A stretch of DNA of 10,799 nucleotides from Tetrahymena elliotti 4EA (taxonomy: Eukaryota; Ciliophora; Oligohymenophorea; Hymenostomatida; Tetrahymenidae), in NCBI GenBank assembly GCA_000231825.2, contig JH720309.1, forward strand, positions 1,220,616 to 1,231,414. The letters are read 5' to 3'. Made by a program: the position numbers and the translations under genes. The notes under the pieces are model-generated. The model did no database searches. It was given only the letters and a program-made list of their open reading frames with translations, and was not told where the DNA came from. Below, one piece after another: positions 1 through 9,131 of the stretch (its first letter is position 1; every line of letters starts with the position of its first letter).

Positions 1-1358
1 AAATAATTTTGAGTCTAATTGTATCTTATTCCTAAACAAATTACACTAAATAAATCATCTTTTTAAGTAGTTTAATTAAATAGCATCACTCTCTAGCAAG
101 ATAGAGATGCCAAAGTTGGCGCTTTATATCCTTAAACTAAATATGGAGGATACATCCTAAGAGACTCTTGTTAAGCAGCATATATATACTAAATTTAACA
201 TCGTACATCAATTCTACCTTCACAGCTTGGAGCTTAATGGGTAACTTTAAAGGTTGAGTTAACTCCTTAAATAGCATTTATTCCCTCATACTCAAGAGTT
301 TCAAAAAAATCACTAATAACTAAAGATTTTTTTTAGATGCGACTATTTATAACATCTTATATTTAAAATGCTCTTGAAAGAACATGATATTTATCTAATG
401 TATTTAAATTTTGTTAACTTATTTAATCCATTTGATCAACTTGACTATAATTAGTTTAAAACCTTTTAGTAAAATAATAATTATTTCAAAAAATAGAATG
501 AAAACAATAATAATATGATTATTGTAAAATTTTGATTGAAAGTATTAAGAATAAATCAAGTAAAATGAATCAATAAATATAATATAACTAAATAAATAAG
601 TTAATAAATTTATTATGATCAATTGATAAACAAATTAATAAAGTAACCAGCTTTTAAGATTATTTCTTAATAAGTAAACTAAAATTCTCCGACAATCATT
701 TTTATTGTTTATTATGAACGCAATTTTTGAATGGGTATTTAATGCATAATATTTATTTTTAAGGATTAGATTTTTGGCTTCTTCTTCACTATATATCAAA
801 AATACTTCTTTATAATCAAAAAATTTTAAAAAAATTCATTGTTAATTTTTTTACCAACAATTTATGAGGATATTATTTCTGCTAAACATTTCTAAAATTT
901 AAGGATCAACTAACCCATCACTCAGCATTTATAATGGAACCATAGAAGATCTATGCTTACTATTGTATTAGACTTAGCGAGTAACTAACTTAGATATATA
1001 CTAATTCAAATTTCTAATATATATTGGAATTTTTTAGAATTCTAAGCTAAGCTATTATGAAACCTGTTAACTAAATAACTGGCTAAACATTATCTAAGTA
1101 GAAAATAATTTATTTTAAATCTAATTATTAAAGTCTATCAAATAAATTAGAGCTATATATTAGCTACCTATTGCTATAAAAAAAACCAAGATTATTGGTA
1201 AGCTAACTAAAATAACAAGAACATACTTTATATTCATTATACTTTTAAAAAGAATTTATATTATTTGTTATTAATTAATTTCCTTTTAAAAAACCTTTAA
1301 AATCCTAGTTGTTTTTGAAAGGTATGTAACCCTTAATTTTGTTTGTTCTTTCTAGCAT
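1..1358 (-). pseudogene. Copy I of tandem ciliate membrane-protein gene, 3' end cut by window
   Basis: With TAA/TAG as Gln, the start is taken as ATG 1358-1356, because copy II has the same M-L-x-R start and a similar N-tail with an I-K-x-Y-I-P motif. A frameshift near 1290 leads into a frame containing F-Q-K-E-I-N, then a strong membrane segment (about 1228-1160, core LVSLPIILVFFIAIG) and an external region with IPIYIRNLN and DGLVDPQILEMF (918-889). TGA at 838-836 interrupts this frame. The same frame then continues to a very hydrophobic stretch (about 640-466), probably a second membrane region, and a basic linker. Another frameshift near 330-370 leads to SDFFETLEYEGINAIQG (about 313-245), and the frame then stays open to the window edge, ending in a TPR-like stretch with LFNQTTQKDDL. 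No catalytic motif was seen. Role unknown; a sensory or signalling membrane protein is a guess. The N-terminal frameshift, the TGA and the linker frameshift make it a probable pseudogene. Confidence 0.75.
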
Positions 1359-1610
1359 TTGATAATTTGTAAGTTTTTAGGGCAGGATATTTTTAATTAA
1401 TCAAAGCTTTTTTGAAGCAAAACAAATATATTTATTTATGGACTTTTTGATTACTGAAATCTCTTTATTTAATTTAAAATAATAGTAAAAGTCGTTGGTT
1501 TTACCATAAGTTTCTGAAATTTGATTCATCAAAATTTTAATAAAAAGTACAAAATTTTCTTTTGTTAGATGATGGAATTTAATTGAATATTTTTATCAAA
1601 AAATAAGTAT
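1359..1610 (-). repeat. 5' flank of copy I, conserved with 6364-6600
   Basis: This block lies directly upstream of the copy I start and aligns by eye with 6364-6600 upstream of copy II. Shared stretches include the region before the ATG (ATCAAATG in both), a segment around 1400-1440 matching 6410-6450, and the outer part near 1560-1590 matching 6551-6580. Indels between the two copies include one of about 16 bases, so the block is probably non-coding. It is the natural place for the promoter and 5' UTR of the gene family, but no specific promoter element can be named. Confidence 0.6.
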
Positions 1611-2744
1611 TTTTTTTGTTGAGTTTAATGTCTACATTGTCTCTCTAAAATTATTTTGCATTAAAGTATATTCTAAAAAATAAAAATCTTTCTGTTATTA
1701 ATCAGATTGCTCTTTACTAAATAAATGAAGTAATTTAGTTACCCTCTAATTTTATTTGCTTTAATATTTTGGCTTGCTCTGTCTTTTCTGAATATGTTAT
1801 TCTTATTATTTAACTCTTCAGTATCTGTAAATTATCTTTTCATTTTTTAGAGCTTGAAATACTAATACAAGAAAATCTTTTTGATTTTATAAAAATAAAA
1901 CATTTTTAGTCTTAATATTTATTAAGAATGAATTATTAGTACTACAAAACTATTTGATCACAAATTTTCAAAGACAATTATTAATGAAGTATGTAATTAT
2001 TTTTATCACTTATTTAAATATATTTTATGTATTCAATTAATAAATAAAAATAAATCAAAAAATATTAGCTCATCCTTCTTCATAAATAAATAATTCCATA
2101 TTTTTTAAATTATTTCTTGAGTTTCATCATTTTGATTCTAAAATCTCACATGTAAAATATAATTGAACTGTTTTAAAATTTAAAAATTGAAGAATCAATA
2201 AATAAAAAATGAATAAATGAATATTTTTTATTGTTAAATACCTTAACTAAAATGTCCAAATTTTTGAGTATTTAGCAGTTTTGTAAGGATATATCAGTGA
2301 AATAATATAAAATTTAAAGAACTTAATTATTTAGTCCCTTATGCTCCAATATTTTGTGAATTTTTATTAAATTAATATTCCAAATTCTAATTTATGTGAA
2401 ATTAGTTTAATTTTTTAAGTTTCCTTCATTTATAAATTAATTTTTTAGTATTATTCATAAATGGGGGAAATAATACTATTTTAAGAATTTCTGAAAAAAT
2501 ATCCTAATATATAACTTTTAAATTAACAGGGCAGGATGTTCAAAACTTTTATTTAAACTTTTTTTTTATTTAAAGTTAAAAAATATTGATTTTCAATTGT
2601 TAAATATATAGTTTAATTGTATATAGTAACAGTAATTGTTTGAGATAATAAATTTAAAAAATCAAAGGAGTTTGATAAAAGAGATATAGATAATATGAAT
2701 AATAGTTTATAATTGAAAACTTTCATAAAATAATAACCCAACAC
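1611..2744. other. AT-rich spacer, no gene recognised
   Basis: This stretch of about 1.1 kb has long A and T runs and short simple repeats (for example AATA/AATGA-rich sequence near 2190-2225). Open frames exist on both strands because only TGA stops translation in this code, but none gives a recognisable protein and none is supported by a second copy in the window. A nine-base sequence GGGCAGGAT occurs here (2529-2537) and in the 5' flank of copy I (1380-1388); the significance is unknown. Confidence 0.6.
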
Positions 2745-2790
2745 TAGTACAAACAAAGGGAGTGAAAAATATAGTTCGTTACTACATTCA

Positions 2791-3473
2791 ATTTCAAAAA
2801 ATTGGAAACTTAGTATATAAATTAATAGCTAGTAATGATGAAAATATAGTTTTATAGAGCTGTTTTTGAGAATTAAAACCCAATATCGCTCATTAAACTG
2901 AAAGCACTATCAAAAGATATATTAAAAATAGTGAAAAATAACTGTAAAAATGCTCCTTTAAAATTCTAATAATCAACATTATTATTTATAACTTTAATCA
3001 TAATCTTTTTAATATGTTATATGGAATTAATTTGGATATTATTCCCATATATCCTCTATGACATCTATTATTTCTTATTCTGTAGAATGATTCTTTCAGA
3101 TTTTATTTTATTCCATTGACTTTTTGTAACCCTCCAAACCATTTTCTTTGGGGCTAAATCTGGAGCTCAACCCTATATTATTGGAGTCTTACCTTTCTTT
3201 CTCCCATAATAATAACATTTAGAAGCTCGAATAAGAGATACTTATACACATTTAATGTATCCATCACTTTTTATCTCCTTTTATTCTTTTTAATTAATTT
3301 AGTAAGAAATAAATTTAATTTTTTCCAGTATGTTCAATTTAAATAAAAAAAATTTATCTCCTTTATTTACTTTTAGACATACCAAAATCATGTAAAAATA
3401 AAGCTCTACTCAAATGTATCAAATAAAATTTTTAATTCTCAACCTAAGTACCCAGTTTTCAATTTTTTGAAAT
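2791..3473 (-). mobile_element. Short decayed Tc1/mariner-like remnant with inverted repeats
   Basis: Positions 2791-2810 and 3454-3473 are inverted repeats of 20 bases with one mismatch (ATTTCAAAAAATTGRAAACT). They flank a minus-strand stretch that carries the transposase C-terminal signature. About 0.7 kb is short for a Tc1/mariner element, so it is internally deleted or only part of the original. Weaker matches outside the repeats (GGGAGTGAAAAATATAG at 2758-2774 against the complement of 3806-3820; ACTAGTAC near 2744 against GTGCTAGT near 3845) suggest that the original ends may lie further out, giving about 1.1 kb. That extension is uncertain. Confidence 0.45.
3000..3330 (-). pseudogene. 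Tc1/mariner transposase C-terminal fragment, inactive
   Basis: On the minus strand, 3166-3134 reads APDLAPKKMVW, which matches the family signature SPDLNPIENxW around the third catalytic residue. The Glu is replaced by Lys, so the catalytic triad is lost. Upstream, a frame with SDGYIKC resembles the conserved Y-I-x-x-L segment that precedes the second catalytic Asp. The segment that should contain that Asp (QQDN-type motif) is not found, which indicates an internal deletion. A TGA lies just before the motif (3169-3167). Downstream residues are Lys/Gln-rich, as in Tc1 C-termini. The N-terminal DNA-binding part is not recognisable. The identification rests mainly on one motif plus the flanking inverted repeats. 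Confidence 0.5.
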
Positions 3474-4039
3474 TTAGTATAGTTCTGCTCCTGCTAACAA
3501 CACTATTAAAAATATAGTAAATAAATTTTACTAAACTGGCTCCATTTAGAACAATCATCCCATATAGTAATAAAAAAGTTAAAAAAGAAAGCAAGCTGAA
3601 TAATTGATCTAAGAAATGATAGATGAAATCCCTAATTTATCTGTCCCAAAAGTTTCATAATAATCAGATATTTTTGTAGGTATGGAATTTAGAATAAGTT
3701 TAAAAATAGGTCATCAAAAATAGCCATCATATTAAAATTTAGTTATATATTTAAATAATATTCTATTATCATACCCAGACTTCAGCTTCCTCCATACCAA
3801 AAGTGCTAGATTTTCACCCCTCACCCAATATATCTAAAAAAAAAGTGCTAGTATTTGTTGATTTGTGATGTTTTTTTGGGAATATATTTAAAAAGGTTTT
3901 ATACTAATTGTTTCTTTTTTAAGAAGATTGAATAAATTATTAAGCTGTTGATTTTATTTTTATTGCTATTAGATGAAATTTTTATTTTACATTAATTTGA
4001 TAAAATAAACAGAAAAAATAACTAAAAATAAATTTAATT
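3474..4039. other. Spacer between Tc1 remnant and copy II 3' flank
   Basis: There is no recognisable gene. A slightly GC-richer patch at about 3778-3830 includes an 11-base direct repeat, AAAAGTGCTAG, at 3799-3809 and again at 3841-3851. The patch may belong to an outer end of the neighbouring Tc1-like remnant. On the minus strand, the frame of copy II runs on from 4276 to about 3808 without TGA. That tail has no counterpart in copy III and looks like read-through of non-coding DNA after stop loss. Confidence 0.5.
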
Positions 4040-4275
4040 ACACAAAATATGAAAAATTTATCGTTAAATTGTAATCTTCTAATGATTGAAGTAAGAATTA
4101 AAATGTAGAGAAACTAAACTAAAGAACATTTGACACATATTTTTTGTTACTTTGATTGATTTTTGACATATTTATATCCAATAATAAATTTGATGAAGTA
4201 ATAAGAATTAATAATAATTAAGTAGATTTAATTTATTAGTAAATTTAATAATTAAGCCATAGGAAACCAAAAAAA
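4040..4275 (-). repeat. 3' flank of copy II, conserved with 10141-10379
   Basis: Downstream of the copy II coding end, this block aligns by eye with the sequence after the TGA of copy III. Shared parts include a segment around 4120-4165 (GACATATTT and neighbours) and one around 4201-4235. It is more diverged than the coding part and has indels, as expected for a 3' UTR or intergenic sequence duplicated with the gene. No terminator or polyadenylation signal can be singled out in such AT-rich DNA. Confidence 0.5.
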
Positions 4276-6363
4276 TAAATGATTCTAAATGATTGTAGCA
4301 TATACATTTTGATTAAATTGGTATCTTAAGTTGCTAAGATAATTTAATACTAATTAAGGATCATAAAATACCCTAATTGCTTCATAATTATCAAAGACAT
4401 AAATTTATTCTTCTGATTGTTCAATAAAACTCATACTTTTTTATTAAGCATAAATAATAAGATTGATTTTAAATCTTATGAGCAATTTACAGAGAATCTT
4501 AAATATTTCATTATCAATAATTTAAATTGAATCAGTAGAGTAAATCACATATTAAAAAATATTTTAATTTTCAAAGTTATTTTTTGTAATTTAATGATAA
4601 ATGTAATTTTGTAAAAAATAGAAATAACTTTTCTCATCACAAAATGAAATAGATCATTTTTTTATTTAAATTTACTATTTTCTTAAAAATCTGAGAAAAA
4701 GTGATCACCACTCAAATCTTCCTTATCCTATATGCTATAATTATCTCCTTATATTACTCTAGTTTTAAATGTCTAATAAACATTTTGATCAAATTATGTT
4801 TTAGATAATTGATATGAATGAGAAATATCTTGCTAATACTCTTTCTTTTGTATGAAATTCTAATTCATAAACAAAGAAAAATAGTTTTATTGCTATTAAC
4901 GCATTTAATCTGATTAATTGTAAAAGAGATTTCGTGTTATATTTTCTACTTATGATATTTAGTCCTACAGCATTTTTTTAGCATTTTGTAAGACAAATTA
5001 TTAACCTACATTATTAAACGTGATTCCAACTGCTTTGAAATTTCTAAATTACTTGAAAAACTCAATACTTTTGTTTAATTTAAATAACTACTCTGTATCG
5101 TTTTAATTATAGAAATCCTCTGAGGAATAAATCATGATTTAATACATCTACTTGAAGCTTTAATATAATTACTATAGTTAACATCTTAAATCAATTCTAT
5201 CTTCAGAATTTGGAGCTTAATGAGTAACTTTGAGGGTTGAGGTTAATTCCTTAAACAGCATTTATTCCGTCATACTCAATTATTTCAAAAAAATCGCTAA
5301 TTATTAAAGATTTTTTGTTAATGCGACTATTTATAACATCTTAGATTTAAAATGCTTGAAAATACATGGTATCTATAAAAATAATGTGTTTAAATTTGAT
5401 TAACTTATTTAATCTATTTGATCAAATTGACTACAATTTGTTTAATACCTATAATTAAAATAATAATTACTTCAAAAATAGAATGGATAAAATTTTAATC
5501 TGATCTTTAAAACTAATTTCTATGATTAGATCAATCTTACATAGGAATAAAGTAATAAGAATAAGAAAACAACTCAAGTAAAATGAATAAATAGAGTAAA
5601 ATTAAATAAATAATCAATTTATGATTATCAATAGATAAACAAATTAATTAAAATTAATAAATTATCAGCTTTTAAGACCTTTTCTTAATAAGTAAACTGA
5701 AATTTTCCTTACAATTATTTTTTATTGTTTTTTATGGAACAAATTTGGAATAGATATTTAATTTATGTTTAATGATAAGATTTATTGGCTTCTTCTTCTC
5801 TAAATATCAATAATACTTGTTTACAATCAAAAAAGTGAAAGATTAATTTTTTACCAACAATTTATGAGGAATGAGGATATAGTTTCTCCTAAACATTTCT
5901 AATATTTAAGGATCAACTAATCCATCATTCATCATTTATAATGAAACCATAGAAGATCTAAGCTAACTATTGTATTAGACTTAGTGATTAACTAACTTAG
6001 ATAGATAATAATTCAAATTCCTAATATATATTGGAATTTTTTAGAATTTTAAGCTAAGTTAGTGCGAAATCTGTTAGCTAAATACTTGGCTAACATAATC
6101 TAAGTAGAAAATAATTTTTTTTAATCTAATTATTAAAATCTATCAAATAAACTAGAGCTATATATTAGCTAGCAATTGCTACAAAAAACCAAGATTATTG
6201 GCAAGCTAACTAAAAAACATGAGTATTCCTTATCTTCATTATCCTTTTTAAATAGAGCTTATATTATTTGTTATTCATTTATTTCTTTTTAAAAAAATTT
6301 ATAAAAGCCTAATTGTTTTTGATTAGGTATGTAATCCTTAATTTCTTTTTCTCTTTTTAGCAT
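4276..6363 (-). pseudogene. Copy II of tandem ciliate membrane-protein gene (TPR-like, possible VWA-like C-terminus)
   Basis: This is the only copy with both ends in the window, about 2.09 kb or 695 codons. ATG 6363-6361 starts an N-tail with FFQKEINEQQIIQALFK, followed by membrane segment LVSLPIILVF (about 6220-6180). The external region keeps IPIYIRNLN (about 6040-6011) and DGLVDPQILEMF (about 5927-5890). SDFFEIIEYDGINAVQG marks the linker (about 5297-5245). A frame then runs unbroken from about 5250 to 4547. It holds a Gln-rich helical region, a TPR-like stretch (about 5080-5002; IEFF, AVGITFNNVG) and FHFVMRKVIS. After a one-base shift near 4615 the C-terminal part follows: QYVIYSTDS (4554-4528), an acidic EQSEEQIYVF segment and VYATIIQNH at the end. 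Copy III has TGA after this His; copy II has TTA, so the stop is lost. Frameshifts near 6185, 6100, 6045, 5870, 5230 and 4615 make it a pseudogene. Family assignment rests on general resemblance. Confidence 0.78.
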
Positions 6364-6600
6364 TTGATATTTTATATATTTTTAGGCCAGCATATTCTAA
6401 ATTAATAAAAGCTTTTTTGAAAGAAAAGAAAACAAATATATTTATTTATGGAATTTTTGATGACTTGAATCTCTAAGAGTAAAACTTGTTGATTTTACCA
6501 AGCATATCTTGAATTAGATTGATCCAAATTTTAAGAAAAAATACTAAATTTCTTTTGTTAAATGATGAAATTTAATTGAATATATTTATAAAAAAGAAAG
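6364..6600 (-). repeat. 5' flank of copy II, conserved with 1359-1610
   Basis: This is the partner of the block upstream of copy I. The A-rich leader before ATG 6363-6361 ends in ATCAAATG, as in copy I. Similarity fades near 6600, which sets the right boundary of the shared upstream DNA and probably the limit of the duplicated gene unit on that side. Promoter and 5' UTR functions are inferred from position only. Confidence 0.6.
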
Positions 6601-6947
6601 AAGTAATAAAGAAAGTTGTTAATAAAAAATCATGTACTATTTATTTAAAATCTTAAACTAAAATTAACTTAATAGGTAGGTAGGTATCTGGTAAGGTTTT
6701 ATCAAAATATTTTTTTTTAATTAAAAAACTATTAAAACAGTCAATAAATTAGAGTGAAAATTTTTATAACAAAAATAAAATTATTATATATTTTAAAAGG
6801 AAAGTTAATTATTTCAAAATTACTTTGAAGCCTTGGCTTTTGGAGTAATTATGAATCAATTAAAAAAAAAATCACTAACTTCAAATTTTGAAGAAAAAAA
6901 AAAAGTAAATTGTGAAAAATGACAATTTAATAACAAAACAAGACAAA
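6601..6947. other. AT-rich spacer
   Basis: No gene is recognised. It contains a small TAGG microsatellite (6673-6686) and long A and T tracts. The last hundred bases before 6948 are A-rich, like leaders of ciliate genes, and may be the 5' region of the decayed plus-strand frame that follows. Confidence 0.5.
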
Positions 6948-7381
6948 ATGCCTAACTAAAGCATTAACAGAAGATCCAGAAAACTAAATGGTAATTAATC
7001 GTTAGTCGACTATCTTCAACTAAAAAAGAAAATCAATCTCAAGCAGTAATTCAAGAAGAGCAAGATCAAGCTCTAACTCCAGTAAAAAATTCTCAAAGTC
7101 CAAAAAAAAATGGGAGAAATTAAAACAGAAGAACAAGCTTGAGCTTTAAGTCTTCTCAATCTAGAAGCTCATTCAAGAGAAACTAATCTAGATACAACAA
7201 CTGACAAGAACATCAACATCCAAAAAAAATGTGTAAATTCTGGAACAAATCTCAATGCACTAAAGGAGAAGAAATAGACATACAAAACAAAGGCATTTTA
7301 AAATAAAACAAAATTGATATTTAAAGTGTAACTAATTATTTCTCAATATTAGAGGATGATGTAGAGTAAATTTCTTTTTGA
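6948..7381 (+). pseudogene. Decayed Ser/Arg/Lys-rich ORF with half CCCH-type zinc finger
   Basis: This region has clearly higher C and G than its surroundings and protein-like reading frames, but the sense switches between frames. From ATG 6948-6950 the start reads MPNQSINRRSRKLNG. The next frame gives a Ser/Arg/Lys-rich run (SSSNSRRARSSSNSSKK) and another continues in the same style (RTSLSFKSSQSRSSFKRN). After TGA 7202-7204 comes MCKFWNKSQCTKGEE (7229-7273), which matches the first half of a CCCH zinc finger. The third Cys and the His are missing or out of frame. The frame then ends at TGA 7379-7381 after NYFSILEDDVEQ. An N-x-F-x-x-L-E-D/E motif after a zinc-binding segment recalls retroelement gag/ORF1 proteins, but a cellular RNA-binding protein would fit too. 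No reverse transcriptase or other domain follows, because the Tc1 element begins about 80 bp downstream. Confidence 0.45.
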
Positions 7382-7454
7382 GAATTATTTTAAAAATTTG
7401 ATATTGTTTAATCAGTTTAAGAAAAAAATATTATTTTTTGATTTCAATCAAATA

Positions 7455-7483
7455 ATATAGCATGACCCAAAACAAAATGTGTC
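7455..7483 (+). repeat. Left terminal inverted repeat of Tc1/mariner element
   Basis: Positions 7455-7483 match the reverse complement of 8667-8694 with three substitutions and a one-base indel. The shared pattern is ATATAG, Y, ATGACC, then AAAAYAAAATGYGTC. The ATATA at the outer edge supplies the TA dinucleotide expected as target duplication. Confidence 0.85.
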
Positions 7484-8689
7484 ACAAATAAAAATTTAAA
7501 TGAAGTTTAATTAATTGATTTGAATGTAATTGGTAATATAGATAATGCTAAAACTCCATATAATATATATCACTTCTGTTTGAATTAGTAAGATTTATTT
7601 TAAATTCTAAAATAATAAGTTTTATATGAATTTTTTGTTGTAGTTTTTATTTTTTCTGAATTATATAATATTGTAACTATATTTTTATATAAATGCTCTT
7701 TATTTTCAATAGTATCTCACACAGTAAGGAGCTCGTCTTTTATTTTTTTTAAAACATTCTCAATAATGCTTAAGTCTGTACTATATGGGGGAAACTATTA
7801 ATAATTTATCTTTCTTGAATTTAAATAATTAATTGTTTCTATTCCCACATGTGATGAAGCATTATCAAATTAAGGATCTAATCTTCTTAAATAAAGGTAT
7901 TGTTAATATTTGTTTAGTAGATTTCAAATTATTTTGTTTTGGTTGACTCTGCCTTCAATTAGATGTATTCCCTTAGGACCTTAGTATCCTATCATACATA
8001 GCCCATATCAAGATCTTAAAACTAGGAAACTTAGTTTTTATTGCTTTATTGCTACTGTCAATTTCAGATTTATCTCTAACCCATGCAAAATTATTACCTA
8101 TTGTTTCTATATGTAAATAATATTTATCCCTAAACAGAACATCATTCCACCTATTTCTCCATCGTAAATGATTTTTGATAAATTTTAATTATTTTTCTTA
8201 TGAATTTTCTGATTTTGGTAAGGCTTTCCCTATCTTTAATGATTTAAACTCTATTTCTTTAATCTGATTCCTAATAGTCTCTCTTCTTCCTCCTATATTA
8301 TTAATATAATTATTCAATTATATCCCTATGATACTTAAAATTTAGTTTTATTATAATGCATTTTCAAAATAACGAGCAAGTTATTAATTTTATAATACAT
8401 TTTCATTATTGGAATACTTTAGAGCAATGCCACTAGCCTCTCTATTTTATTTTAAGATTCTTTTAATTTAAAAGGTTGAATAATTAGCTTCATTTCTCTG
8501 CTCCTCTTAGATATGGTTAGTGGTTTAATTTTATCTATTCAAAGTTACTATTAACTTTCTTTCTTCTTCTTTTTATATCGATTTTATAGAGCTTTAATCT
8601 TTTGATTTACTTTTCAATTATTAACAGATATCTATAAATTTGAAAATTTGAAATAAGAATGATAGAGACGCATTTTATTTTGGTCATAC
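7460..8689 (-). mobile_element. Tc1/mariner DNA transposon, about 1.23 kb, decayed
   Basis: The element is bounded by about 28-base terminal inverted repeats, with TA dinucleotides next to both ends. It carries one transposase reading frame on the minus strand that fills most of its length. Size, repeat length, TA targets and the DD34E transposase all agree with Tc1/mariner. It inserted in the spacer between gene copies II and III, just downstream of the decayed zinc-finger frame. The repeats still match well while the transposase has several frame breaks, so it can no longer make its own enzyme but might be mobilised by one supplied elsewhere (inference). Confidence 0.88.
7570..8538 (-). pseudogene. 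Tc1/mariner transposase, DD34E, frameshifted
   Basis: Read on the minus strand with TAA/TAG as Gln, about 320 residues are recoverable in pieces, close to the usual 340. Frame one (8538-8314) has an HTH start, LTISKRSREMKLIIQPFKLK followed by ESQNKIERLVALL. A second frame (about 8470 to TGA 7957-7955) has LKFIKNHLRWRNRWNDVLF, then RDKYYLHIE with the first catalytic Asp at 8128-8126, and KILIWAMYD. The third frame, from about 7980, has GPKGIHLIEGRVN, then FDNASSHV with the second Asp at 7866-7864, and PPYSTDLSIIENV with the Glu at 7761-7759. Exactly 34 residues separate Asp and Glu. TGA codons at 7926-7924 and 7719-7717 break this frame, and the Lys-rich C-terminus runs to TGA 7572-7570. All three catalytic residues survive, but at least two frameshifts and two internal TGAs show that it is inactive. 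Confidence 0.9.
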
Positions 8690-8694
8690 TATAT
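8667..8694 (-). repeat. Right terminal inverted repeat of Tc1/mariner element
   Basis: This is the reverse-complement partner of 7455-7483. The outer edge reads CTATAT on the plus strand, giving the TA next to the element end as on the left side. Confidence 0.85.
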
Positions 8695-9131
8695 GAAGAA
8701 AATTAAAGTGACTATAATCTAAACAATAAATTATCTTATCTATTCTTAAATTAGAATTTGGTTATTTTCAAATGAATTATTTTTCATTTCAGTTAATTAT
8801 TAAAGTTCTTTTTATCAGTTAGTCAATATTGATAAATCATAGAAAATATTTTAAATAAATATTCACAGAAATTAAAATAATTTAAGAATTATTAACTCTT
8901 CATTTATTTAGAGTTATCCAAGAATATTTTAATCTGTTTGTTTGTATTGAATAAAATAGAAAATTAAAAATTGAGTTTAAATTAAAAAATAGTTAGAAAG
9001 AAAGAATTATAATATTCTGACATGAATGCTTTATTTATTCCATCAGATTTAATGAATTCAAATAAATGATTAACATTAACAAATTTACAAAACAAATTAA
9101 AAAGATCAAAAACAAAAACAATTTAAAAATA
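8695..9131. other. AT-rich spacer and likely leader of the eIF5A copy
   Basis: No gene is recognised in 8695-9050. The last 60-70 bases before 9132 are A-rich with AAAACAAAAA-type runs directly upstream of the ATG. This looks like a ciliate 5' UTR and suggests that the eIF5A copy arrived with part of its leader. No TATA box or other element can be assigned. Confidence 0.5.

Noticed and set aside
83..120. Two adjacent hairpin-like inverted repeats (GCATC/GATGC arms and GCCAA-AG-TTGGC)
   Set aside because: They lie inside the coding part of copy I, are short, and have no counterpart in copy II, so they are most likely chance.
1529..1903. Minus-strand open frame of about 124 codons upstream of copy I
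   Set aside because: With only TGA as stop, frames of this length are expected by chance in such AT-rich DNA. It has no recognisable motif, and the part overlapping the conserved 5' flank is not kept in frame in copy II.
2744..3856. Outer ends ACTAGTAC / GTGCTAGT as true ends of the second Tc1-like element
   Set aside because: The match is only eight bases with one difference, spacing to the inner repeats differs greatly between the two sides, and no clear TA duplication fixes the boundary.
3808..4275. Continuation of the copy II frame downstream without TGA
   Set aside because: Copy III ends in TGA at the matching point and its downstream sequence diverges with indels. The extension looks like read-through after loss of the stop, not extra protein.
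4813..4911. Short plus-strand hydrophobic ORF
   Set aside because: It is only about 30 codons and runs antisense to the well-supported coding region of copy II.
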